From: VRUE01 sp963730315 | GTDB taxonomy: Bacteria; Actinomycetota; Thermoleophilia; Solirubrobacterales; 70-9 | Assembly: GCA_963730315.1 (NCBI GenBank) | Contig: CAVSRD010000005.1 | Coordinates: 335,583 to 399,582, forward strand | Direction: 5' to 3' | DNA: 64,000 nucleotides | Part shown: piece by piece, positions 1 to 9,400 of the stretch | Layout: each line of letters begins with the position of its first letter | Position numbering within the stretch: position 1 is the stretch's first letter | Notes under the pieces: model-generated | Databases searched by the model: none | Told to the model about the DNA's origin: nothing | What the model saw: the letters and a program-made list of their open reading frames with translations, nothing else | Position numbers and translations under genes: made by a program

Positions 1-865
1 GGACCAGCACCTGCCGGTCCCGGCGCGTGTCGAAGGTCGCGTAGGCACCCGCCTGGGCGGTGGTCTTCGGGTTGGCCGCCGGGGCCTGGGCGTCGCTCGC
101 TTCGGTCGAGCCGCGGCCGAGCCGGCTGCGCTCCCAGGTGCCGTATGCCGCGAACGGCCGGTCGAAGACCGCCGCGATGTGGACCGTGTAGCGGGGCCGC
201 TGGCCGCAGAACAGGCCGCTCGAGGCGGTGGCGTCGATCTCGTGGCGCCCCGGCACGACGTGCACGGCTGCGAAGTCGTCGGGTTGGGCGCTGCCGCCGG
301 CGTTGATCAGGATGCTGGCGTGCGGATTGGCGCGAAAGGTGAACCGGCCGACGCCGGTTCGCGTCGTCGCGGTCAGCTCGGCCTCGATGCCGGGGCCGCG
401 GACCGGGTTGAGGTGGACCGCGTAGTAGCCCGGCCGCGCCCGCTCGGCGGCGTGCGAGAAGCCCGGCTGGAGGCTGCCGGCCAGCAGGCTCGTGCCCGGG
501 CGCGCGGGCGAGGAGCGCAGCGGTTCGGTCGTCGGCACCACCGGGAAGTCGCCGTAGAGCGAGCATCCGGCGCCGCTCAGATGCGTGAGGCTGAAGCCCC
601 GCAGGTGGTGGTCGCGGTAGTCGTAGCCGGCTCGCTGGTTGCGGTCGGCCGGGGTCGTGTCCGGGCTCCACTGCGCCATGCCGAAGGGGACCGCGGCGCC
701 GGGGAAGTTGTGGCCGCCGCCGAACGTGCCGGGCCCGGGCCGGGTTCCGGCGAGCGGATGGACGCGGCCGGCGAGGCCTGCGGCCGGCGCTGCCGGCACC
801 GGCACCACCAGCAGCAGGAACGCTGCCGCCGCTGCTCTGCTCGCGCCGCGTCCCACGCCGCACAC
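1..865 (-). CDS. GH92-family alpha-mannosidase-like glycoside hydrolase, N-terminal part (cut by window edge)
   Basis: Secreted glycoside hydrolase expected to remove alpha-linked mannose from glycans outside the membrane. The frame is open to the first base of the window, so only about 288 N-terminal residues are visible and the catalytic acids are outside. Residues 6-30 form a signal peptide (Arg, then AAAAAFLLLVV, then an Ala/Pro cleavage zone). The mature start matches family 92: FPGAAVPFGMAQWSPDT, then GYDYRDH and GFSLTHLSGAGC. The GTG start at 865 is chosen because GGAGG lies 12 bases upstream; GTG at 856 is the alternative. It is divergent from the ABC exporter. The family is seen directly; mannose specificity is inferred from the family. 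Confidence 0.85.
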   Translation of the reverse strand, partial: MCGVGRGASRAAAAAFLLLVVPVPAAPAAGLAGRVHPLAGTRPGPGTFGGGHNFPGAAVPFGMAQWSPDTTPADRNQRAGYDYRDHHLRGFSLTHLSGAGCSLYGDFPVVPTTEPLRSSPARPGTSLLAGSLQPGFSHAAERARPGYYAVHLNPVRGPGIEAELTATTRTGVGRFTFRANPHASILINAGGSAQPDDFAAVHVVPGRHEIDATASSGLFCGQRPRYTVHIAAVFDRPFAAYGTWERSRLGRGSTEASDAQAPAANPKTTAQAGAYATFDTRRDRQVLV

Positions 866-895
866 GTTACGCGTCACCCCTCCGGCATCCCTTAC

Positions 896-912
896 TTCAC
901 TTTGTATAGTGA
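896..912. promoter_or_regulatory. Divergent promoter region with CACT/AGTG dyad and back-to-back -10 boxes
   Basis: The 52-bp gap between the GH92 gene and the ABC exporter contains the dyad CACTTTGTATAGTG. On the + strand TATAGT (905-910) is a good -10 box ending only 7 bases before the ATG at 918, so the transcript would start at or next to the A of the start codon (leaderless). On the - strand TATACA (908-903) could serve the GH92 gene. The dyad could be a repressor site covering both promoters. No regulator gene lies next to it. All of this is inferred from sequence. Confidence 0.4.
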
Positions 913-917
913 CCCGG

Positions 918-2687
918 ATGCGGACCTATCGCCGCCTGATGGGCTTCCTGCGCCCCTATCGCCGCCAGCTCTGGGGCTCCCTGGCCTTCGCCTGGGCGGC
1001 GATGGGGATGACCGTCTTGATCCCCTGGCTGATCGGCCGTGCCGTCAACGCGATGGAGAGCGGCGACCGGCCCGCCTTGCTGCCGCTCGCCCTGGCGATC
1101 GTCGGCGCCGGCCTCCTGCGGCTCGGGCTGACCGGAGTGAGGCGCGTGGTCGCAGGCCGGGTCTCGCTGGCGGTGGAATTCGACCTCCGCCAGCGCTTCT
1201 ACGCGCATCTGCAGCGGCTCGAGCTGAGTTTCTTCGACTCCCAGCAGACCGGGCAGCTGATGTCGCGTGCGACGGTCGACCTGCAGTCGATCCGCTTCTT
1301 CCTCGGCTACGGGCTGATCTTCATCACCCAGAACCTGTTGACGATCGCCCTCGCCTGTGCGGTGATGATCGCGCTCGACCCGCTGCTGGCGCTGATCGCG
1401 CTCGCCCCCGCACCGTTCGTCGTCTACATAGCCTCCCGCTACAACCGCATCTCGCGGCCCGCCCTGCAGGAGGTGCAGCAGCGGATCGCCGAGCTGACCG
1501 CGGAGGCCGAGGAGAACGTCTCCGGGATCCGCATCGTCAAGGCGTTCGCGCGCGAAGAGCACCAGCTCCACCGCTTCCGGCGCGCCGTCGCCCGGGTCTT
1601 CGACCAAAGCGTCTACTCGACCCGCCTGCAGGCGACCTTCTCGCCGTTGATCGGGCTGCTGCCGCAGTTCGGGATCGCCCTGGTGCTGCTGGTCGGCGGC
1701 CGCCAGGTGATCGCGGGCAGCCTCAGCCTCGGCAGCTTCACCGCCTTCTACACCTACGTCGTGATGCTGGCCGCGCCGATGCGGATGCTGGGGATGGCGA
1801 TGGGCATGGCTCAGCGGGCGATCGCCTCCGGCAACAGGCTGTTCGAGGTGCTCGACCGCGAGCCGCGGATCGAGAGCCCGCCCGGGGCGCCGCCCCTGCC
1901 GGCCGGCGGCGGCCGGATCGAGCTGCGCGGCGTGACCCTGCGCTACGACGGCTCGGTGCCGGCCCTGACCGACGTCGACCTCGCGGTCGAGGCCGGCCGG
2001 ACGGTGGCCCTGGTCGGCCCGTCGGGCTCCGGCAAGACCAGCCTGGTGGCGCTGATCGCACGGCTCTACGACCCCAGCGAGGGCGCGGTGATCCTCGACG
2101 GCGCCGACGTGCGCTCGGTCGACGTCGCCTCGCTGCGCTCACAGGTCTCCTTCGTCGCCGACGACAGCTTCCTGTTCAGCGCCAGCGTCGCCGACAACAT
2201 CGCCTACGCGCGGCCCGGAGCGAGCCGCGAGGAGGTCGAAGCGGCAGCGCAGCGCGCCCAGGCCGACGAGTTCATCCGCGACCTGCCGGGCGGCTACGAC
2301 ACGCTGGTCGGCGAGCGCGGCTTGACTCTGTCGGGTGGGCAGCGCCAGCGGGTGGCGATCGCCCGCGCGCTGCTGGCCGAGCCGCGCATCCTGATCCTCG
2401 ACGACGCCACCTCGGCGGTCGACGCGACGACCGAGGAATCGATCAAGGCCGGCCTGCAGGAGGCGATGGGCGGGCGAACCACCTTCGTCATAGCCCACCG
2501 GCTGTCGACTGTCTCGCTGGCCGACGAGGTGGTGGTGATGGACGGCGGCCGGATCGTCGACCGCGGCAGCCACGAGGAGCTACTCGAGGGCTGCGGCTTC
2601 TACCGTGAGATCGCCGAACACGGCCTCGCCGACGCCGTCTTCCTGCAGCACGACCTCGAGCGGCGCGAGGAGATGGCGCGGCTGTGA
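918..2687 (+). CDS. ABC exporter half-transporter, subunit A (degenerate ATP site)
   Basis: First of two tandem ABC half-transporters that should pair in the membrane as a heterodimeric exporter; the substrate is unknown. The 589-residue protein has six membrane helices in about residues 15-310 and a nucleotide-binding domain after about 330. Visible motifs are Walker A GPSGSGKTS, signature LSGGQRQ and Walker B ILILDDATSAVD. The catalytic glutamate after Walker B is Asp, and the usual Q-loop glutamine is replaced (FVADDSFLF). This marks the degenerate half of an asymmetric exporter. The ATG at 918 fits a leaderless transcript; GTG at 909 in the same frame is the alternative. Subunit B follows after 10 bases. 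Confidence 0.9.
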   Translation: MRTYRRLMGFLRPYRRQLWGSLAFAWAAMGMTVLIPWLIGRAVNAMESGDRPALLPLALAIVGAGLLRLGLTGVRRVVAGRVSLAVEFDLRQRFYAHLQRLELSFFDSQQTGQLMSRATVDLQSIRFFLGYGLIFITQNLLTIALACAVMIALDPLLALIALAPAPFVVYIASRYNRISRPALQEVQQRIAELTAEAEENVSGIRIVKAFAREEHQLHRFRRAVARVFDQSVYSTRLQATFSPLIGLLPQFGIALVLLVGGRQVIAGSLSLGSFTAFYTYVVMLAAPMRMLGMAMGMAQRAIASGNRLFEVLDREPRIESPPGAPPLPAGGGRIELRGVTLRYDGSVPALTDVDLAVEAGRTVALVGPSGSGKTSLVALIARLYDPSEGAVILDGADVRSVDVASLRSQVSFVADDSFLFSASVADNIAYARPGASREEVEAAAQRAQADEFIRDLPGGYDTLVGERGLTLSGGQRQRVAIARALLAEPRILILDDATSAVDATTEESIKAGLQEAMGGRTTFVIAHRLSTVSLADEVVVMDGGRIVDRGSHEELLEGCGFYREIAEHGLADAVFLQHDLERREEMARL

Positions 2688-2697
2688 GGGCCGTGCG

Positions 2698-4437
2698 ATG
2701 AGCAAGGCGCGCTTCATGCTGGCGCTGCTGCGCCCCCACCGCGGCCGGGTTGCGCTGACCGCCCTCGCGATCCTCGCCGCGACCGGGGCCGGCCTCGCCC
2801 CTCCCTATCTGGCCGGCAGGGCGATCGACTCGGGCATCGTCACCGGCGACATCGCGGCACTCGACTGGATCGTCGCCGCCTTCGTCGCCGTCGCGGTGCT
2901 ATACGCGGGCACCACCTTCCTGCAGACCTACCTGGTCGGTTGGATCGGGACGCGCGCCCTGCAGGACCTGCGCGAGCGCCTCTTCTCGCACCTCCAGGCG
3001 ATGTCGATCGGCTTCTTCACGCGGCGCAGCCCCGGGGCGCTGATCAGCCGCATGACCAACGACATCGAGGCACTCAACCAGCTCGTCACCAGCGGAGTCG
3101 TGACGCTGTTCTCCAGCACCCTGACGCTGATCGGGGTGGTGGTCATCCTGCTGCTGCTCGACTGGAAGCTGGCGCTGGTCACCTTCCTCACCTTCCCGCT
3201 GCTCGCCGCTGCCAGCATCGTCTTCCGGATCGTCTCCCACGGGGCCTACCGGGCGACGCGCGAGCGGATCGCCGCCGTCACCGCCTATCTGCAGGAGACG
3301 CTGAGCGGCGTGCGGGTGGTGCGCAGCTTCGGCCAGGAGCCACGGCACGCGGCGGCGATGACCGACCTGAACGAGGCCAACCGCGAAGCCAACATGAAGA
3401 CCGTCTACCTCAACGCCAGCTATTTCCCCGCGGTCGAGCTGATGGCCGCGGCCGGCACCGCGGCGATCCTCCTCTACGGCGGCAGCCAGGCGATCGACGG
3501 GGCGATCCAGATCGGCGTCATCGTCGCCTTCGTCGGCTACCTGCAGGTCTTCTTCGAACCGATCCAGCAACTCTCCCAGCTCTACACCACCTTCCAGCAG
3601 GGGATGGCGGCGCTCGACAAGATCTTCGAGCTGCTCGACACCAGACCCGACATGGTCGACCGGCACGACGCAATCGACCCGGGGGTGCTGCGCGGCGGGA
3701 TCGAAATGCGCGACGTCTGGTTCTCGTATGAGAGCGATCCAGCCAGCTCCTGGGCGCTGCGCGAGATCGAGCTCAGCGTGCCGCCGGGACAGACCCTGGC
3801 GCTGGTCGGAGAGACCGGCGCCGGCAAGTCGACGATCGCCAAGCTGGTGGCCCGCTTCTATGATCCCCAGCGAGGCTCGGTCTCGATCGACGGGCACGAC
3901 CTGCGCTCGCTGCAGCAGCAGGCACTGCGCCGCCAGCTCGGCATCGTCCCCCAGGAGGGGTTCCTGTTCTCCGGCAGCGTCCGCGAGAACATCGCGTTCG
4001 GCAGGCCGCAAGCGAGCCTGGCGGAGATCGAGAGTGCCGCCGCAGCGGTCGGCGCGAGCGAGTTCATCGCCGCCCTGCCGGAGGGCATCGAGACCGAGGT
4101 CGGCGAGCGGGGCGTTCAGCTCTCCGCCGGGCAGCGCCAGCTCGTCGCCTTCGCGCGGGCGCTACTCGCCGAGCCGCGCATCCTGATCCTCGACGAGGCC
4201 ACCTCGAACGTCGACGTGCGGACCGAGCGGACGATCGAGCGCGGCCTCGAGCGGCTGCTGGCGGGGCGAACGGCTATCGTCATCGCCCACCGACTCTCGA
4301 CGATCCGCCGCGCCGGGAAGATCGTCGTGCTGGAGAACGGGCAAATCGCGGAGAGCGGCAGCCACGTAGAGCTGATCGACGCAGGCGGGCCCTACTCGCG
4401 CCTCTACGGGACCTGGGCGGAGTCCTCGGCGGCCTGA
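2698..4437 (+). CDS. ABC exporter half-transporter, subunit B (consensus Walker B)
   Basis: Partner of the preceding half-transporter, 579 residues, with an N-terminal six-helix domain and a C-terminal ATPase. Walker A is GETGAGKST, the Q-loop is IVPQEGFLF, and Walker B with catalytic Glu is ILILDEATSNVD. The signature is LSAGQ instead of LSGGQ. In heterodimeric exporters the weakened signature of one subunit faces the degenerate Walker B of the other, which is exactly the pattern of this pair. The ATG at 2698 is chosen because it gives a normal N-terminus directly before the first helix. Both genes probably form one transcript. The family is clear; the exported substrate cannot be read from the sequence. 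Confidence 0.9.
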   Translation: MSKARFMLALLRPHRGRVALTALAILAATGAGLAPPYLAGRAIDSGIVTGDIAALDWIVAAFVAVAVLYAGTTFLQTYLVGWIGTRALQDLRERLFSHLQAMSIGFFTRRSPGALISRMTNDIEALNQLVTSGVVTLFSSTLTLIGVVVILLLLDWKLALVTFLTFPLLAAASIVFRIVSHGAYRATRERIAAVTAYLQETLSGVRVVRSFGQEPRHAAAMTDLNEANREANMKTVYLNASYFPAVELMAAAGTAAILLYGGSQAIDGAIQIGVIVAFVGYLQVFFEPIQQLSQLYTTFQQGMAALDKIFELLDTRPDMVDRHDAIDPGVLRGGIEMRDVWFSYESDPASSWALREIELSVPPGQTLALVGETGAGKSTIAKLVARFYDPQRGSVSIDGHDLRSLQQQALRRQLGIVPQEGFLFSGSVRENIAFGRPQASLAEIESAAAAVGASEFIAALPEGIETEVGERGVQLSAGQRQLVAFARALLAEPRILILDEATSNVDVRTERTIERGLERLLAGRTAIVIAHRLSTIRRAGKIVVLENGQIAESGSHVELIDAGGPYSRLYGTWAESSAA

Positions 4438-4443
4438 ATCGGC

Positions 4444-5154
4444 TCAGCCAGGACCGATACCGCCGGAGCCCCCGCCAGCTTCCCCGCCGCCTTCGCCGCC
4501 GCCGCCGACACCGCCCCCGGCGCCTTCTTCTTCGACCGCGCCAGCCCCGCCCGCTTCTTCGGGCGCCGCTTCTTCTTCGGGCGCCGCTTCTTCGACCGCT
4601 TCTTCTTCGACCCCGCCGGAGGCTTCTCCGCCCGACGATTCGCCGCCACCTGAGGAGCTGGGCGTCGGCGCCGCGGGCGCTTCCGCACACTGTTCGAAGC
4701 CAAACGACCTGGCCGCCGACTGAAACGAGGCAAGCGCCGAGGCGGCTTTCGATTCGGCCGCGGTCAGCGCTTCGCTTTCTTCACGTTCGGAGGCCAGCTT
4801 GACGTCGTCCTCAGCTTGCGCGAGCACTTCGGCGCTGGAGATGAATTCCGCGTAGCCGGCGCTTTCGCCGCTGGGAGCGCCCAGCCCCTTCAGCCGCTCG
4901 ACCATGCCGCCGTAGAGGCCCGCCACCTGCGCTGCCTGGCCGCCGGCGTCGGAGCTGGTCGAGCCGACCGTCCCAACCGCGGCGTTGACCTCGGCGCAGA
5001 TCGCGTCGCCCTGGGCGATCAGCTCGTCCTTGCTGAGCGCCGCGGTCGTCGTCGCCGCCTGCGTGGTCGCGGTCGATTCCCCCCCGCCGCCGCAGCCGGC
5101 GAGCGCGAAAGCAACCAACGCAAGTGCCCCAGGATAGAACCAGAGCCTCCTCAT
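4444..5154 (-). CDS. Lipoprotein with low-complexity Glu/Ala/Gly tail
   Basis: Lipoprotein of unknown function. A lipobox LALAGC follows a short basic start and a hydrophobic stretch at residues 8-20, so Cys21 should be lipidated and the protein held on the outer face of the membrane. Residues 40-165 form a helical domain starting DELIAQGDAICAEVN with one further Cys near position 157. The last 70 residues are a tail of EEEA/APEEEA and GGGxGG units encoded by a degenerate repeat around 4530-4625. The gene converges with the ABC exporter, six bases away. Its 5' end abuts the truncated HNH gene, so its promoter must lie in that junction. Confidence 0.75.
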   Translation of the reverse strand: MRRLWFYPGALALVAFALAGCGGGGESTATTQAATTTAALSKDELIAQGDAICAEVNAAVGTVGSTSSDAGGQAAQVAGLYGGMVERLKGLGAPSGESAGYAEFISSAEVLAQAEDDVKLASEREESEALTAAESKAASALASFQSAARSFGFEQCAEAPAAPTPSSSGGGESSGGEASGGVEEEAVEEAAPEEEAAPEEAGGAGAVEEEGAGGGVGGGGEGGGEAGGGSGGIGPG

Positions 5155-5200
5155 CGGTGGCGAACGTAGCAGAGCGACTCGACGCCTCAGCAGGCCGACC

Positions 5201-5962
5201 CAGCCGGTTGTCCGAGCCGTCGCCGTTGACGTGGTGCAACTCCATGCTCAGCGGCCTCCCCCGCCACTCGGTGATCCCGCACTCCTCACAGCGGTTCTCC
5301 TTCAACCCCTCGCTGATCAGCCGGCTCTTGAGATGGGTCCGACTCGTGCCCTTGCGCCCGACCACCAGCAGCTCCTCGATAGGAATCTTGGCCGGTCGGG
5401 GAACGATGTCGCCCCGCTTGACCGCCTCGTACCATGTCGCGCGGCAAAAGCCAAACCGAGCCAGGCACCGCCGCATCGACAGCCCCTCCTCGTCAATCGC
5501 TTGCTGGACGTCAGCCCGGTCGTACCGGCGCGAAAAGCGGGGGTCCGCTCCGAGACCCAACCGCCGACAATGAAATGCCACGGTTGACTTCGAGATGTCG
5601 AGAGCCCTGGCGATCTCAGCCGGCTTCGATCCGTCTGCCAGAAGGAGCTCGACACGATCGTGCGTTGCGGCCGATAGCTGCTGCCTGGAACGCGGGCGAC
5701 TTACGATATCCCCCCTTACAGCGGCCTTATCCCATGCACCGTAAGAGAACCCAAAACGATCACCGCATTCATCGATCGTGTGACCTTCGTTGTAGTGCTC
5801 CTGGACCGCATCCCAGTCGATGGGCGATCGCCGCGGGCGCACATCCGGGTACCCAAGCAAACGAGCGTGCCGGGTGATCGTGGAGGGGTCAACGCCGAGC
5901 TCGCTCGCGATCCGCTGCCGCGACCACCCCATCTCCAACATCATCTTGACCCGCTCTCTCAT
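5201..5962 (-). pseudogene. HNH endonuclease with helix-turn-helix repeats, 3'-truncated
   Basis: Remnant of a DNA-binding HNH nuclease of the kind found in phages and mobile elements. Residues 1-40 are a helix-turn-helix (SRQRIASELGVDPSTITRH) and a second one lies near 110-130. Between and after them is a repeated motif ending in RGDI(V)xRP. The nuclease half begins with a CxxC knuckle (CEECG) and MELHHVNGDGSDNRL. The expected continuation, ENLxLLCPNCH with the second cysteine pair, is missing: after NRL the sequence is unrelated, and the frame stays open without homology into the lipoprotein gene as far as 4811. The product is therefore probably inactive. The start codon lies inside a LexA box. 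Confidence 0.7.
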
Positions 5963-5977
5963 CGAACTTATGTTCGA
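5962..5977. promoter_or_regulatory. LexA (SOS) box on the HNH gene start codon
   Basis: TCGAAC-TTAT-GTTCGA is a perfect match to the actinobacterial LexA operator TCGAAC-N4-GTTCGA, extended by one further A/T pair on both sides. Its left edge overlaps the ATG of the HNH gene, so bound LexA would block transcription start or translation of a leaderless message. It lies 45 bp from the 3' end of tRNA-Gln. The operator sequence is seen; binding is inferred. Confidence 0.7.
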
Positions 5978-6021
5978 TCATGAGCCGGACAGAAAGACTA
6001 TTGATTAAGTAAAGTGGATTA

Positions 6022-6092
6022 CTGCCCGGGATGGATTCGAACCACCGTTTCTCGGTCCAGAGCCGAGCGTCCTGCCGCTGGACGACCGGGCA
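6022..6092 (-). tRNA. tRNA-Gln (anticodon CUG)
   Basis: A complete cloverleaf can be folded by eye. The acceptor stem is TGCCCGG with CCGGGCA, the D stem GTCC/GGAC, the anticodon stem CTCGG/CCGAG with loop CTCTGGA (anticodon CTG, U33 present), a four-base variable loop AAAC, and the T arm GGTGG/CCATC with loop TTCGAAT. The discriminator base is G and CCA is not encoded, as in many actinobacteria. It reads CAG codons. The 3' end faces the truncated HNH gene, the usual side for integrase-mediated insertion, but no duplicated 3' end was found. Confidence 0.92.
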
Positions 6093-6258
6093 CCAATTTG
6101 GCAACCGCTTCTCGCAAGGCTACCCAATCGAACCCGCTGTCTGCCAGCTGAATCCCTGGGCGACAGCCACCGCAGGCGCTCTCGGGAGCTCAAGGGTCGC
6201 CCGGCTAGCTCCGTGTGCAAGTTGCTTGTCTCGCTGGCTGCCTGCCACTGTCGCTCCT

Positions 6259-6315
6259 CGTCCATTGCGGGCGCTTGGGCGGAGGCGGTAGGTGCTCGCA
6301 AGTCGCGCAAAGCAG
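6259..6315 (-). repeat. Imperfect intergenic repeat, copy A (left edge of island)
   Basis: Read on the - strand, this has two conserved blocks: CTGCTTTGCGCGACTTGCGAGC and, about 22 bases later, CCCGCAATGGACG followed by AGGAGC. The same blocks occur in opposite orientation at 13322-13380 with a 24-base spacer. The 6093-6456 stretch that contains it has no convincing gene. Together the two copies bracket the accessory island. Confidence 0.5.
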
Positions 6316-6456
6316 GAGCCGACGCCACGAGATTAGGGAGGCCGTGCGTATCCGGTTGACTCCGGGCCAGGCAAGGCCCGATCCGCGCGCCAGGCACGGC
6401 GCCGGAACGAACCGAACATGCACCAGGGAGGTAGGTCGGAATGTTCACCTTCCTAG

Positions 6457-9400
6457 CTAGGGAATCTCTCTTGCATCATGAAAGCCGCGCTCAAGAAGCC
6501 GTTCGCGTAGTTCGTTGCGCACTTCCTCGTCGCCGGTAGTACCCGTCTGGAGCAAGCGCAGACCGACGGCACCTATCTGTTCGAGTTCCCAAGCCTTGGG
6601 GTCAGCGTCCAGTAGCAGGGAGACCAAGTGAAGCACCCGTGGATCCGGCATGAGACGCTCGGCGCGTTCAGCGATCTCTTCGGGCTCGGCGAGATTGACA
6701 TCTTCCCGCGCGGCAGTCTGCAGGGTGAGGTCGAGCCAAGTCGAGTCCTCGAGATGTTCGTTGATGGCGAACCACCCCCAGCCGCTGTAGGCCCCCGCCG
6801 GAAGCTCACGGTCAAGCGCCTCTCGCCAAAGATCGATCGCGCGGTCAAGTTCCGCGGAAGGCCCCTCCAACTCCCGAAGCTCGATGCCGAGCGTCCTCCC
6901 CGCCTCACTGAACAACTCCGGGTATCCGGCGAGGATGTCCCCGACATCGGCAGGATCGAAACCCTCGACACCCCATGTGAGGCCATGGAGGAGGTGCCGC
7001 AATGCGAATTCGGCCTTTGACCCCTGCAGCGAGCCGATCAGCCGCTCGCGCTGCTCGATCAAGATCGTCTTCTCGGGCCTACCCCACTCAAGGTAGATCG
7101 CAAAGGTAAGGTCGCCCAGGCGATCAGGCGCCTGGTTGCCGATCAGGATTCCTTCGTTATCCGCAAACCACTCCGGGGCAATGTGCCGTATCCACGGCAA
7201 CCGGGTCGCGATGATCGCGCGTCCCAGTTCGGCATCGTCACCTTCCAGCCCGAGGATCTCCTCGAAGAGCTCCAAGAGCCTAGGGTCAATAGACCCATCA
7301 TGGTCAGCGAGCAGAATTGCCGTCTCCAACGCTGAGCTCCACGGCCGGTTGATCGCCCGAGAGAGTGGATCTCCGTTCCCACCAGAACCGGGGCCACGGA
7401 AGCGGACCGCCGCCACGACCGCTCCCCATGCCAGGTCGAGGATCTCTTGCTCCAGCAGGTCATGCTCCTTTAGGGCACGGATCAGCCTGTTGCCTAGATG
7501 GGCAGCCCCGACCCAATCGTTTGCGTCGCCACGATCTTCACCAAACGCGGTTTCTGAAACGACCTGGATATCGGCGATGGCCTGGACAAGCAAGTCCGCC
7601 TGACCTCGTTCTGCTTGGTTGACAACCTTTTCCATGCCTTTGAGGTAGGCACTGACGTAGTGCGGCGCTCCCAAGGCGGTGACAATCTCCCTTGGATCCG
7701 CCTTGAGCCAACTCTCAGCATTCCCAGATATAAGCTCGGTCAGGGCATCGGCAAGGCCCTCGGCCGAAGGGTCGAGAAAGGAGCGCTCTGGCGGAGGCTC
7801 CCAGCCCCCGATCCGCTCCGCTGCATCCTGGGGGTCGAGCAGAGCAAGCTCCTCCGTTGAAATCGGGCTGATCGCGCCACCGAATCGCGCAGGTCCAACC
7901 CGGAAGATCACGCCATCGGCGGGAGCAGCACCGAAACGCTCGTCGAGACGACGATCGACCTCGCGCCAATCGCCTCGCTCTGCCTCTGGCACCGCTACCA
8001 ACCACCTGTGGGGCCGAAACAGCTCGTCGGGAAGACGGTCCTCGGCCGGGATCTGATCGATCTGTAGGTCACTTGGCGCCGGCCCGAGCGCCTGCCGAAC
8101 CAGTGCACCAAGGTCTCCATCGCCTAACTGAAAAGTCTCGCGAAGCAGCTGGAGCTCCTCAGGGCTAGGGAGTCGATTGGTCCCGATCTGGCGGAGCAGA
8201 AATCCGTGGGTTTCGGCGTCTTGCGCCCCCTTGCGCTCGCGTAGGTAGTTGACGACGAAGCGTGCGCGTAGCGGCTCCTCCAAGTCCTCAAGGACCGAAA
8301 CAACCTCATTGGGGGCAAGGCCCGCCTCGGTGGCCTGCTCGGCCCCATCACGTAATGCCGCAGCAACCAGCTCAAGTCCCGAGCGGCTACGGGCATCGAC
8401 GCTCAGCTCTGGCAGGGGCTTCATTGCCCGCAGCCTTAACTCATTCTCGCTTACAGAGACATCCCGCAGTCGATACATCAGGGCCTGAAGCCAACGTTTT
8501 TGGTCCCCGAGGCGAAGTGCATTCAGTGCGACTTCGAGAATCCGTGCGGCCAGATGCAGATCGATGCCTCCCTCATCGGCGGAGAGGAGTACCTTCAGCG
8601 ACTCGATGACCAAACGTTGGAGGCCCGGCTCGCGCAACTCCTGCTCTGAGAGCTTGGAGAGATAGCTCTCCACCTGGAACTCCACTTCGGGTGAGTCGAG
8701 ATTGCCTTTGGATAGGTCCGCGATCAGATAGGCAACACCGTCAAGCCGGATGGCAATTCGCAGCAAGAAGCCCGCCTGCTGGGGACTCAGGTCTTCCTTT
8801 CCACTGGCAACAAGCCACTCTCGCACTAGAGCAGGATCGCTGTCGACAAGCCGGAAGATGTAGGAACCTGCGGGCCAACCGCCCTCGGCTGGAGGCTTGA
8901 GAACTTGCTCCTCCGCAAGCGCCTGCATCCAGGCTGACCCCTCAACTTTTTCGAAGAAGTAATTGAGGTGCCGATCATCGCCCACCAACTCCGTTAGACG
9001 GGATACATCAGTTTGGGTGGGATCCGAAATCGCGAGGAGCCGGTCGATCTCGTCGAAACGGTCACTGATCGGGCCAAAGAGCCTGTCGATCACCCTGACC
9101 GTGCGCTCATAGAGCTTTGTCGCTCGAGTTAGATCGATGCCGCGGTGGAGCCCTCTGTTTGCATCTTCCAGGTTGTCCAAGAATTGCCTGATCAAGTCGG
9201 CATCGCCGCGCTGGGGCTTGCGGCGCGCCATGATGCGAACCGCGTCTTCGAGCCTTTCCTCGTTTGGGTTCCCTAGGGCGAGCTCCAAGCCCCCAACAGC
9301 TGCCTCAAGATTCTCTTCCGATCCCCCTTCGTCGCGCGGCAGCTTCCAAGTCGTGATCACCTTTTCGGCTCGTACTTTGAGCAAGTTGCGCTTGACGCCG

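Noticed and set aside
179..2608. Very long open frame on the + strand across the mannosidase and ABC subunit A
   Set aside because: The translation is Arg/Ala/Gly-rich without domains, and the frame overlaps two well-supported genes; it is a by-product of high third-position GC.
4530..4625. Short repeats as a CRISPR array
   Set aside because: The units are contiguous, degenerate and coding, without unique spacers; no cas genes are present.
5155..6092. Duplicated 3' end of tRNA-Gln as an attachment site
   Set aside because: No second copy of the T-arm/acceptor sequence was found at the HNH junction or at the island's right edge, and no integrase gene is present.
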